A stretch of DNA of 64,000 bases. Origin: Xanthomonas maliensis (lineage in GTDB: Bacteria; Pseudomonadota; Gammaproteobacteria; Xanthomonadales; Xanthomonadaceae). The stretch lies in contig NZ_NSET01000032.1 in the NCBI RefSeq assembly GCF_009192945.1, forward strand, positions 94,799 to 158,798. Direction: 5' to 3'. The notes beneath the pieces were generated by a model that saw only the letters and a program-made list of their open reading frames with translations, searched no databases and was not told the origin of the DNA. Shown piece by piece: positions 56,673 to 64,000 of the stretch. The position numbers and the translations under genes were made by a program. Within the stretch, counting starts at the first letter, position 1. Every line of letters starts with the position of its first letter.

Positions 56673-57993
56673 CACCGTGGCCCCTGGCTCGGTCCTGAGT
56701 CCCGATGCCGGGCGTTGGGCGCCTGTCTGGGTGCTGGTATTCGTGGCGCTGTGGCCAACCCCAGGGCTGGCCGAGACCGTGCTGTCGCTGGGGGCGGTCT
56801 TTGCTGCCTACCGATTGCTGCAGGCACGCTTCCGCGGCGGCACCGGCCTGCTCAGCGGGGCGTCCTGGGCGCTGACCAGCGTGCTGTTCCTGGCCTATTG
56901 GCTGCCGCAGATGCTGTCGGCCATCGATGCACTGGACGCCGGTCGTGCGCTGCGCAAAGCCGCCACCGACCTGCGCTATCTGCCCTTCATGTGGCTGTGC
57001 GCTATGGCCGTCGCCAATGCCGCGCGTCGCCGCCGCACCTTTGGCGGCTTGGCGATCATCGCCGGGGTGTGGACGTTGGATGCCTTGTTGCAGGCGGTGT
57101 TCGGCACCAGTCCGCTGTTCTTCGGGCTGGACCAGCTCAAGCAAGTGATCAGTGGGCACGGACTGTGCACCGCCCAGGAGTTGGCGCGGGTGGACCGCCT
57201 CAGCGGCGTGCTCGGGCCATGCAATCTGAAGTTTGGGCAGACGCTGGCCAGCCTTTCGCCCTTCCTGCTGGTGCTGGTGCTGGCGGGGCGGCGCGGCGGT
57301 TGGGCATGGCTGGCGAGTACCGCGGCGGTCGGCGTGGTGCTGGTACTGGCCGGCTCACGTGCTTCCTGGATCACCTTCGCGGTGGTCGTGGCCTTGTCGG
57401 GATGGCAGCTGTTGGGCGGGCGCCGGCTGCTATTGGTTGCCCTGCTGGGCCTGCTGGTGGCCGCCGGCGTGGTGGCGGTGGCCCCGCAAGCGCGCGAGCG
57501 CATCACCCGCACGGCGCTGGCGTTCGGCGACGACGCCCAGGGCGTGGACCAGGCGCTGTCCGGGCGGGCGCAGATCTGGGGCGCGGCGGTCTGCATGATC
57601 CGCAGCCATCCGTTCAACGGTATCGGGGTGCGCGGATTTCGCGAAGCCTACCCAGCCTGCGATCCGGCGCCGTCGCAGGCGCCCGCCTGGGGGGATGGGC
57701 CGGCCTTCCACGCGCATCAGCTGGTCCTGGAGATCCTCGCCGAAACCGGCGTCCTGGGGTTGTTGCTGTGGCTGGCGGGACTGGCGCAGGCCTGGCGCGC
57801 CTGGCGCTATTCCAGCCCGGCGGCGCGCGAGCAGGCGCGTCCGGCCATGATCGCGTTGGCGGCGACGCTGTTCCCCCTCAACACGCACCTGGCGTTCTAT
57901 TCCAGTTTCTGGGGCGGGCTTACCCTGATGCTGGCCGGCTTCTACGCCGGTGCGCTGCTCAACGACGAGGTCGGCGGGGCGGCGACGCACTGA
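56650..57993 (+). CDS. O-antigen ligase-like (WaaL/Wzy family) membrane protein
   Basis: The 447-residue product has ten or more membrane helices and the O-antigen ligase domain (Wzy_C): hydrophobic segments up to about 280, then a large periplasmic loop with SGRAQIWGAAVCMIRSHPFNGIGVRGFREAYPAC and FHAHQLVLEILAETGVLGLLLWL. The His in FHAHQ and the Arg-rich loop are typical. It should attach O-polysaccharide to lipid A-core or polymerise repeat units; the family cannot separate these by sequence alone. It overlaps the preceding glycosyltransferase gene by 23 bases. Confidence 0.82.
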   Translation: MTNSDSADTVAPGSVLSPDAGRWAPVWVLVFVALWPTPGLAETVLSLGAVFAAYRLLQARFRGGTGLLSGASWALTSVLFLAYWLPQMLSAIDALDAGRALRKAATDLRYLPFMWLCAMAVANAARRRRTFGGLAIIAGVWTLDALLQAVFGTSPLFFGLDQLKQVISGHGLCTAQELARVDRLSGVLGPCNLKFGQTLASLSPFLLVLVLAGRRGGWAWLASTAAVGVVLVLAGSRASWITFAVVVALSGWQLLGGRRLLLVALLGLLVAAGVVAVAPQARERITRTALAFGDDAQGVDQALSGRAQIWGAAVCMIRSHPFNGIGVRGFREAYPACDPAPSQAPAWGDGPAFHAHQLVLEILAETGVLGLLLWLAGLAQAWRAWRYSSPAAREQARPAMIALAATLFPLNTHLAFYSSFWGGLTLMLAGFYAGALLNDEVGGAATH

Positions 57994-58042
57994 GCGAGGA
58001 CGCTGCCTCCTCCGGTTGCGCGCCGGGACGGTGCCGGCGATT

Positions 58043-58963
58043 TCAGCGATAGAACGCGCTGCGCCCGCCGGGTTGGCGTTTGAAGCGGCGATGGATCCAC
58101 AAGTACTGATCTGGCGCTTCGCGCACCATGTCCTCGATGGCGGCATTGACCTGGGTGGTATCGGCGATCACGTCGTCGGAGGGGATGCCGGCCAGCGGCG
58201 GGGCGATCTTCAGCACGTAGCTGCCGCCTTCGCGGCGATGGAAGTAGGGCACCACCGCACAACCGGTCAGCCGCGCCAGCTGGTGGGTGGCGGTGATGGT
58301 CGAGGCCGGGTGGCCGAAAAACGGCACGAACACCGTGTCCTTGCCGCGCATGTCCTGATCCGGCGCGTACCACAGGAAGCCGCCGCGCTTGAGGTGCTTG
58401 ACGGTGGCGCGCAGATCTTCGTTGGCGAACATGTGGCTGGCGTAGCGCAGGCGGCCGCGCTTGACCGCCCACTCGAATACCGGATTGCGGTGCCGCCGGT
58501 ACATGCCGGCCAGCGGCACGTGATCACACAGCAGGCGTCCGCACATCTCCAGCGTCATGAAATGCCCGGACACCAGCAGCACGCCGCGCTGTTGCGCCTG
58601 CAGCTGTTGCAGATGTTCCAGCCCTTCGATGCGTACGCGTGGGCGGATGGCATCGATGCTGCCCCACCATGCGCGTGCGAACTCGAACAGGCCCAAGCCG
58701 AGCGCATCGAAACTGTCGCGCAGCAGCCGCGCCCGCCAGGCGTCGTCCTGCTCGGGAAAGCACAGCTTGAGGTTGACCTCGGCCGCGCGTCGGCGGGTGC
58801 TGGCCAGGTGCAGCGCAAGCCAGCCGATGCCGCGCCCCAACGCGCGCTGCAGCAGCCACGGCAGCCGCCCAGCCACGACCATCACCGCCAGGCCCAGATA
58901 CATCGGCCAGTGCTTGGGATTGCGCAGGGAGGGGCGGACAGCGACGTTGGCGGGCTCGGACAT
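58043..58963 (-). CDS. LpxL/HtrB-family lipid A acyltransferase
   Basis: The 306-residue product has one N-terminal membrane segment (about 14-32) and the LPLAT catalytic motif HFMTLE (HX4E, in SGHFMTLEMCGRLL), followed by GMYRRHRNPVFEWAVKRGRLRYA and GGFLWYAPDQDMRGKDTVFVPFFGHPASTITATHQLARLTG. It transfers lauroyl or a similar chain to Kdo2-lipid IVA at the inner membrane. It is convergent with the ligase gene and divergent from waaA, 73 bases away. Confidence 0.9.
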   Translation of the reverse strand: MSEPANVAVRPSLRNPKHWPMYLGLAVMVVAGRLPWLLQRALGRGIGWLALHLASTRRRAAEVNLKLCFPEQDDAWRARLLRDSFDALGLGLFEFARAWWGSIDAIRPRVRIEGLEHLQQLQAQQRGVLLVSGHFMTLEMCGRLLCDHVPLAGMYRRHRNPVFEWAVKRGRLRYASHMFANEDLRATVKHLKRGGFLWYAPDQDMRGKDTVFVPFFGHPASTITATHQLARLTGCAVVPYFHRREGGSYVLKIAPPLAGIPSDDVIADTTQVNAAIEDMVREAPDQYLWIHRRFKRQPGGRSAFYR

Positions 58964-59036
58964 CAGGCAATTCTAAAGGGTGCCCGGCCAGCCGCGTGTA
59001 CATGCGCAGCCGCCGACGCTCCCGTATCCTGCACCG

Positions 59037-60353
59037 ATGCGGAAAGACCCAATCGAATGGCTGTTGCGCGGGCTGTATTCGGCGCTGCTCTACCTGTTGC
59101 TGCCGGTGACGGTGTACCACCTGGTCTGGCGGGGCTTTCGCGTCCGCGAGTACTTCAATCGCTGGAACGAGCGCTACGCGTCCTACGCCCACGCCTGTGG
59201 ACGCCCACGGGTGTGGGTGCACGCGGTGTCGGTGGGCGAGGTCAACGCAGCCGCACCGCTGGTCAACGCGCTGCGGGCCGAGCGGCCGGATATCCGCTGG
59301 GTCATCACCACCATTACCCCGACCGGCTCCGAGCGCGTACGCGTGCTCTGGGGCGATGCGGTCGACCATGTCTATCTGCCCTACGACGTGCCCGGCAGCG
59401 TGGGGCGGTTCCTGGAGCATTTCCGTCCACGCCTGGCCTTGATCCTGGAAACCGAGTTATGGCCGAACATGCTGTTCGGTTGCCGCGATCGGCGCATTCC
59501 GGTGTACATCCTCAATGCGCGGCTATCGGCGCGCTCGCTGCGCGGCTATCGGCTGCTGGCTCCACTGATCAGGCGCGCACTGCGCACGGTCACCTGCGTG
59601 GCTGCGCAGTCGCAGGACGATGCCGAGCGCTTCATCCACCTGGGCGCGCGCGGCGACCAGGTGGTGGCGCTGGGCAATCTGAAGTTCGACATCGCCGCGC
59701 CGGCGCAGCTGCAGGCGGTGGTGGCGCAGTTTCGCAGCCAGGTGCCCCACACGCGACCGGTGTGGATCGCCGCCAGTACGCACGAAGGCGAGGAGTCGGC
59801 AGTGGGCGACATCCACGCGGCGCTGCTGGCGCAGTTTCCCGATCTGCTGTTGTTGTGGGCGCCGCGGCATCCGGAGCGCTTCGCCAAGGTCGAAGCGGCG
59901 GCGCGCGAACGCGGTTGGCACGTTGCCACCCGCAAGCGGCAGCAATGGCCCGGGCCGCACGATCAGGTCTTCATCATCGACACGCTGGGCGAGCTGATGA
60001 GCTTCTATGCCTGCGCCCAGGTCGCCTTCGTCGGCGGCAGCCTGCAGCCGATCGGCGGGCATAATCTGCTCGAACCGGCAGCCGTTGGCACCCCGGCGAT
60101 CACCGGTCCGCATCTGCACAATTTCGCCGAGATCTCGCGGCGCATGCGTGAGGCCGAGGCGGTCACCATCTGCGATGACGCCGCCTGCGTACAGCGCGAG
60201 CTGGCACGTTTGCTCGGCGACCCGGTACAGCGTGAGGCGATGGCTGCCGCCGGCCTGGCACTGGTCGCCAATGGCAAGGGCGCGGTGGCGCGCACCTTGG
60301 TGCAGATCGCCCCGCACCTGCCGCCGGTGGCGAGCGAACTGGCGGTGTCCTGA
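59037..60353 (+). CDS. waaA: 3-deoxy-D-manno-octulosonic acid (Kdo) transferase
   Basis: The 438-residue product has an N-terminal membrane anchor (LLRGLYSALLYLLLPVTVYHLVW) and the WaaA/KdtA signatures: VWVHAVSVGEVNAAAPLVNAL with the catalytic Glu, ETELWPNMLF, and VGGSLQPIGGHNLLEPAAVGTPAITGPHLHNFAEI. It adds Kdo to lipid IVA before the LpxL step. ATG 59037 (MRKDPIEWLL) is preferred over ATG 58980. Confidence 0.95.
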   Translation: MRKDPIEWLLRGLYSALLYLLLPVTVYHLVWRGFRVREYFNRWNERYASYAHACGRPRVWVHAVSVGEVNAAAPLVNALRAERPDIRWVITTITPTGSERVRVLWGDAVDHVYLPYDVPGSVGRFLEHFRPRLALILETELWPNMLFGCRDRRIPVYILNARLSARSLRGYRLLAPLIRRALRTVTCVAAQSQDDAERFIHLGARGDQVVALGNLKFDIAAPAQLQAVVAQFRSQVPHTRPVWIAASTHEGEESAVGDIHAALLAQFPDLLLLWAPRHPERFAKVEAAARERGWHVATRKRQQWPGPHDQVFIIDTLGELMSFYACAQVAFVGGSLQPIGGHNLLEPAAVGTPAITGPHLHNFAEISRRMREAEAVTICDDAACVQRELARLLGDPVQREAMAAAGLALVANGKGAVARTLVQIAPHLPPVASELAVS

Positions 60354-60517
60354 GCAACAGAGCGTCACGTTGCTTAGGCCGATGGCTGCAATCCTGCATC
60401 CTGCACACGTGCGGCGCTGGTGCTGCCGACCGAACGTCGTCGCTCATCGGCCAGTGCAATCGCGACGGATAGGCTGATCTAGCGCGTCTGCATCTGGGGA
60501 ATCGTGAGCGTTCTGCA

Positions 60518-60665
60518 TTAGGAGCAGCTAACAAAGCGACTGCGTAGCCGCCAGGCGAGCGCGGCCGGTGCTCGGAATCCTCATGTGCCACGCGTACACT
60601 GCGGTTCCTGCGCGCCGTCCGCGCCCACCTGACGGCTGCTCGCTACGTTTTGTTGGCTACTCTAA
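60518..60665. repeat. 148-bp imperfect palindrome, MITE-like
   Basis: The left end TTAGGAGCAGCTAACAAA (from 60518) matches the inverse of the right end (TTTTGTTGGCTACTCTAA, ending 60665) with a few changes, and similarity between the halves continues inward to near the centre (about 60590). The whole could fold into one long hairpin. No transposase or target duplication is evident. It may be a small non-autonomous element or a structured RNA. Confidence 0.6.
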
Positions 60666-60769
60666 ATCAATGGCTGGCGCACTGGTCATCATGAGCGACA
60701 GTGCAAGAACGGCGGTTGCCAACATGCCTGGCGGCCAATGCCACTCGATCCACGTGATCGACCGCAACG

Positions 60770-60790
60770 AAAAAGCGGGCCGTCGCCCGC
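60770..60790 (-). terminator. Rho-independent terminator of tolC
   Basis: On the reverse strand GCGGGC-GACG-GCCCGC (60790-60775) is followed directly by TTTTT (60774-60770), 26 bases after the tolC stop. Classic intrinsic terminator layout. Confidence 0.85.
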
Positions 60791-60815
60791 CTTTCGCTTC
60801 GACGCGCGCGGCGAC

Positions 60816-62198
60816 TTACTGCAGCCGGCCGCTGTTCTGCAGCTTGGACTCGGCATCCTGCGTCAGCAGGCGGTTGACGTCCTGCAGGTCGCTGATATCG
60901 AGCTTGCCGATGGCCTGGCCCAGCAGCAGTCGGTTCTGCAGGAAGGTATAGCGCGACTGCGCGTAGTTCAGCTCCGCCTGGAACAGCGTGCGCTGGTTCT
61001 GCACCACGTCCAACACGGTCCGGGTGCCCACTTCCAGGCCGACCTGCGAAGCGTCGTAGGCGGCCTGCGCGGAGACCACCGCCAGGCGACGGGCTTCCAC
61101 TTCGCTGATACCGGCCACCACGGTCTGATAGGCGTTGCGGGTGTTGCGGTCGAGCGCACGCTTCTGCTGCTCGTAGGTGTCCTGCTGGATATCGCGCCGC
61201 GACAGCGCCTGGCGCACCGCCGATTGGGTCGCGCCGCCGGCAAAGATCGGGATCGACAAGGTCAGGCCGATCGAATCGGTGTCGATGTCGCGACCGTTGG
61301 TGGTGAAGTTGCCGGCGGCCTGGTCGACCGTGCTGGCACCGCCCCAGCTATTGCTGCGGCCGACGTTGGCGCCCAGGCTCAAGGTCGGATAGTGACCGGC
61401 ACGTGCAGCATTGACCTGCGCATCGGCGGCGCTGACCTGCAACGCCTGCGCCTTCAATGACGGGTTCTCGGCAATCGCGTCGGCGACCAACTTGTCGATA
61501 TTGTTGTAGGCGCTGGGCACCTGCGGGCGGAAGTCGTCGGGCAACGCGCGCAGGCTGGTCACCGGCTGGCCGGTGAGTTCGGTCAAGGCCTGGTAGTAGT
61601 CCTTCAGCGTGTTGCGCGCATTGATGGTGTCGGCGCGCGCCTGGTCGTACTGGGCGCGGGCTTCATGCACGTCGGTGATCGGCGCCAGGCCCACTTCCAG
61701 GCGCTTGTCGGCGTAGTCGAACTGCTTCTTGGCGGCGGCCTCGTTGGTCTCGGCAGCGGCCAGCGATTCGATGCCCACCAGCACCTGGAAATACGCTGCC
61801 GACGTACGGGTGATCAGGTCGTTGTTGGCCGCCTCCAGTGTGAAGTCGGCAGACTTGGCCACCTCGCGCTGCGCACGCAGGTTGGCAAACTGTGCCCAGT
61901 TGAAGATGGTCTGGCTGCCCTGAATGCTGTATTGGCGTTGCTTGGTGGTGGAGCGCCCATCGACGCCTTCCAGTTCGCGGTGCGACTGGGTGTAGGCGGC
62001 GCTACCGTCGATCTGCGGCAACAGCGCCGCGCGTGCCTGCACCTCGCCTTCCCGATTGACCAGCCGGGTGGATTCGGCCACTGCCAGTTGCGGATCGCCG
62101 TTGCGGGCCATTTCGTAGACCTGCAACAGATCGGTGGCCTGCGCGGCCATCGGCGACAGGGCGGCGGCCAGCGCCAGGACGAGGGATCGGCGGATCAT
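60816..62198 (-). CDS. tolC: TolC-family outer-membrane efflux protein
   Basis: The 460-residue product has a signal peptide (RSLVLALAAALSPMAAQA-TDL) and the paired TolC repeats: LLQVYEMARNGDPQLAVAESTRLVNREGEVQARAALLPQIDGSAAY and later DKLVADAIAENPSLKAQALQVSAADAQVNAARAGHYPTLSLGANVG, with long coiled-coil helices. It forms the outer-membrane duct for type I secretion and drug efflux. ATG 62198 gives the signal peptide. It lies 20 bases downstream of the PCMT-fold methyltransferase gene in one unit. Confidence 0.92.
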   Translation of the reverse strand: MIRRSLVLALAAALSPMAAQATDLLQVYEMARNGDPQLAVAESTRLVNREGEVQARAALLPQIDGSAAYTQSHRELEGVDGRSTTKQRQYSIQGSQTIFNWAQFANLRAQREVAKSADFTLEAANNDLITRTSAAYFQVLVGIESLAAAETNEAAAKKQFDYADKRLEVGLAPITDVHEARAQYDQARADTINARNTLKDYYQALTELTGQPVTSLRALPDDFRPQVPSAYNNIDKLVADAIAENPSLKAQALQVSAADAQVNAARAGHYPTLSLGANVGRSNSWGGASTVDQAAGNFTTNGRDIDTDSIGLTLSIPIFAGGATQSAVRQALSRRDIQQDTYEQQKRALDRNTRNAYQTVVAGISEVEARRLAVVSAQAAYDASQVGLEVGTRTVLDVVQNQRTLFQAELNYAQSRYTFLQNRLLLGQAIGKLDISDLQDVNRLLTQDAESKLQNSGRLQ

Positions 62199-62218
62199 CG
62201 GGAAAGCTTCCTTGGGGA

Positions 62219-62875
62219 TCAGAAGTGGAATCGAGGCGTCGGTGCGGCGCCCTTGAGATAGGCGAGGTCGGTTTCGAACAACGATTCGATGCGTGGGGCG
62301 TTGACATCGCCGCGGACCAGGACCGCTTCCATCACCGGGTCGTGACCACGCACGACGAACAGCCGGCCATTGGGACGCAGCCACTGCAGCCACTGGGTCG
62401 GCAGGCTGTCGACCGCGCCGGTCACGCAGATCGCGTCGAAGCGGCGCTCGCTCTGCCAGGCGAACACGTCAGCGGTTTCGATGCGTACATTGCTGCCCAG
62501 GCCGGTGGCATCCAGCGCGGTGCGGGCGTTGGCGGCGAGTGTCGGGTCGATCTCCAGACTCACCACTTCACGGGCCAGCGCAGCCAGGCAGGCGGTGGAA
62601 AAACCACTGCCGGTGCCGACTTCCAGCACATCTTCGCCCGGTTGCAGATCCAGCGCCTGCAGCATGCGGCCTTCGACCACCGGCTTCATCATCTTGTGGC
62701 CGCCGGCCAGCGGGATTTCCAGGTCGGCATAGGCCAGGGCCTTGTAGGTCTCCGGCACGAACGCCTCGCGCGGCAGGCGAGCCAGTACGCCGAGCACGCG
62801 CAGGTCCAGCACATCCCAGGGCCGGATCTGCTGTTCGACCATCTTTTCGCGGGCCTGGGAGAAATCGATCGTCAT
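62219..62875 (-). CDS. Protein-L-isoaspartate O-methyltransferase family protein
   Basis: The 218-residue product has the PCMT layout: REKMVEQQIRPWDVLDLRVLGVLARLPREAFVPETYKALAYADLEIPL, GHKMMKPVVEGRMLQALDL, SAM motif VLEVGTGSGFSTACLAAL and a C-terminal strand region. The family's usual substrate loop (ISQP) is changed to MMKPVV, so isoaspartyl repair activity is not certain. It is directly upstream of tolC. ATG 62875 is chosen by similarity. Confidence 0.85.
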   Translation of the reverse strand: MTIDFSQAREKMVEQQIRPWDVLDLRVLGVLARLPREAFVPETYKALAYADLEIPLAGGHKMMKPVVEGRMLQALDLQPGEDVLEVGTGSGFSTACLAALAREVVSLEIDPTLAANARTALDATGLGSNVRIETADVFAWQSERRFDAICVTGAVDSLPTQWLQWLRPNGRLFVVRGHDPVMEAVLVRGDVNAPRIESLFETDLAYLKGAAPTPRFHF

Positions 62876-63004
62876 GGTGCGGTCATCCAACGCGAGTGGG
62901 GCAGGCATTTTACCGGTGCACGGGGCCGCTGGCGCATCTAGCATCGCTGCGTGGCCGCTGGCCACGCAGTGCCGGAAGTCATCGCCACCAAAGGCCGACG
63001 GTAT

Positions 63005-63661
63005 TCAGCGCCGGGCATACGCCCTCAGGAAGAAGTCGACGCTGGACTGGATGTGTTCGACCACCTGGGCCTGGCTGGGTTGGCCGGGCAGCAGGCCGCA
63101 CATCATCAAGGCGTACAGCTCGCCCTTGAGCAGGCAGAAGAACTGCGAGGCCGCGAGCGCGACATTGTCGATCTCCAGTTCGCCCTCGGCCACCCGCGCC
63201 GACAGGAAGTCGGCCAGCGCCTGTTGGGTCCGCTTGGGGCCGGCATTCCAGAACATCTCGCGGATATGCACGTCGCCGGTTCCCGGCGCCATCATCATCC
63301 GGTGGGTGGCGATCGCCGAGTCGTTGCTGACCATGGCAAAGAACGCATTGGCGATCTCGATCAGCTGCTCGCGCAAGGCCCCGGCCGGCGCCTGTTCGAA
63401 CAGGTCGTCGGGCATCATGTGCTGGCACTGCGCGCGAATCGCCTCGGAAAACAGGCTCTCCTTGTCGCCGAAGTGGCTGTAGACGGTGAGCTTGGAGACG
63501 CCGGCCGCCGCGGCGATCCCGTCCATGCTGACCCCCGCATAGCCCTGTTCCATGAACAGCACGCGTGCGGCATCCAGGATGGCGGCACGTTTGCCGAGAT
63601 CCTTCGGGCGACCAGGGCCATTGCTCCTGGGCTTGGACTTGAGGGGGGGCGGGCTGGACAT
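63005..63661 (-). CDS. TetR/AcrR-family transcriptional regulator
   Basis: The 218-residue product has an N-terminal TetR helix-turn-helix (RAAILDAARVLFMEQGYAGVSMDGIAAAAGVSKLTVYSHFGDKESLFSEAI) and an AefR-like C-terminal ligand domain (REMFWNAGPKRTQQALADFL). A basic, proline-rich N-terminal tail (KSKPRSNGPGRPKD) is present. It lies 129 bases upstream of the methyltransferase-tolC unit on the same strand, suggesting efflux control (inference). The region just before its start (63670-63705) is unusually A/T-rich and probably holds its promoter. Confidence 0.9.
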   Translation of the reverse strand: MSSPPPLKSKPRSNGPGRPKDLGKRAAILDAARVLFMEQGYAGVSMDGIAAAAGVSKLTVYSHFGDKESLFSEAIRAQCQHMMPDDLFEQAPAGALREQLIEIANAFFAMVSNDSAIATHRMMMAPGTGDVHIREMFWNAGPKRTQQALADFLSARVAEGELEIDNVALAASQFFCLLKGELYALMMCGLLPGQPSQAQVVEHIQSSVDFFLRAYARR

Positions 63662-63869
63662 AGGTCAATACTAGACCATCGGGTTCTATATTTATACTCG
63701 CAATGCGTGGCCGGCATTCATCCGCCGCTCGGCGGCGTTGTGGTGACCGGCCCGGTGGGTGTGGGGAATCCACCTAGCGCGGGCGCGAAGGGCGCGGTGA
63801 TAAATTTTGCTGCGTCTGACGGCAACGCAATGGCGGCCGCCAGCAGTCCGGAGGGGGGCGCAGGGGCGA

Positions 63870-64000
63870 GTGGAGATCGGGGGGGAGGGCACGCAGATCA
63901 GCGGCGTCCGCGGCAGGCGTCTGCTGCGGATGGCAGGTGCGTGGCTGCTGTTCGGATGTCTGCTGTGGATCGCCTGGCTGGGGGCGGCGCAGCCGCTGTG
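63870..64000 (+). CDS. Start of a membrane or exported protein (3' part beyond window)
   Basis: From GTG 63870, preceded by GGAGGGGGG at 63850-63858, the frame stays open to the window end (43 codons): a short hydrophilic start, an RRLLRMAG basic segment and a strong hydrophobic stretch (WLLFGCLLWIAWLGAA). This looks like an N-terminal membrane anchor or signal. No family can be named. The start codon is a guess; upstream GTG/TTG codons are possible. Confidence 0.45.
   Translation, partial: MEIGGEGTQISGVRGRRLLRMAGAWLLFGCLLWIAWLGAAQPL

Larger units (their letters stand above)
60354..60815. other. Intergenic region between convergent waaA and tolC
   Basis: The 462 bases contain a long palindromic element (60518-60665) and the tolC terminator (60770-60790). 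An open frame near 60568-60951 crosses both and runs antisense into tolC; it has no recognisable domain and is not called. Confidence 0.6.

Noticed and set aside
60568..60951. Possible small gene between waaA and tolC
   Set aside because: It crosses the palindromic element and tolC terminator, runs antisense into tolC and has no recognisable domain or ribosome-binding site.

Overview
The window is GC-rich, densely coded chromosomal DNA whose gene content and order point to the genus Xanthomonas (family-level reasoning, not a database match). The strongest markers are a complete sux sucrose-utilisation locus (suxR, suxC, suxA, suxB), a citH-porin-tctDE citrate locus, a dctA-maeB C4-dicarboxylate locus, secreted plant cell wall enzymes (GH12, PL4, GH92) and an LPS assembly block. 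No rRNA, tRNA, CRISPR array, prophage or complete transposase gene was seen.

Layout. 1-5.8 kb: end of a cytochrome c4 gene, engB, a VIT-family transporter, gshA and an OmpR/EnvZ-type two-component pair. 5.9-10.2 kb: a glycosyltransferase, then a four-gene glutathione-dependent formaldehyde detoxification operon (frmR, frmA, gfa, fghA) whose promoter carries a textbook CsoR/RcnR-type operator. 10.2-26.2 kb: mostly housekeeping genes (DegV, DUF924, glutaredoxin-rhodanese fusion, polysaccharide deacetylase, methyltransferase, SGNH hydrolase, AlaA-like aminotransferase, rsgA, DUF1704 putative metallopeptidase, DJ-1/PfpI protein) together with secreted GH12 and PL4 enzymes and a tandem pair of exported amidohydrolase-fold proteins.

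26.2-33.5 kb: the sux locus. Sucrose would cross the outer membrane through SuxA and the inner membrane through SuxC, and be split by SuxB. SuxR would repress through two palindromes in the suxA/suxC divergent promoter region. 33.7-40.7 kb: a PhaB-like reductase whose catalytic Tyr is replaced by Phe, CitMHS citrate symporter (citH), a porin, TctD/TctE and a solute-binding protein overlapping tctE. A MITE-like element directly follows. 41.0-51.4 kb: a LuxR-type response regulator, a relic of a small Atu4866-like gene, a DUF1460 lipoprotein, a large hybrid sensor kinase, a second OprP-like porin, dctA and maeB; together they look like a C4-dicarboxylate sensing, uptake and use module. 51.5-64 kb: GH92 mannosidase, zinc-finger protein, LPS genes (glycosyltransferase, WaaL-like ligase, LpxL-like acyltransferase, waaA), a long palindromic element, tolC with a PCMT-fold methyltransferase, a TetR regulator and the start of a membrane protein cut by the window edge.

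I found no clearly new multi-gene system. The best leads are single-gene or element-level anomalies: the Phe-for-Tyr PhaB homologue, an exported amidohydrolase-fold protein without metal ligands translationally coupled to an intact one, a glutaredoxin with a cysteine-less A-type-like middle domain and a rhodanese, the DUF1704 HExxxH protein coupled to rsgA, and two small inverted-repeat elements.
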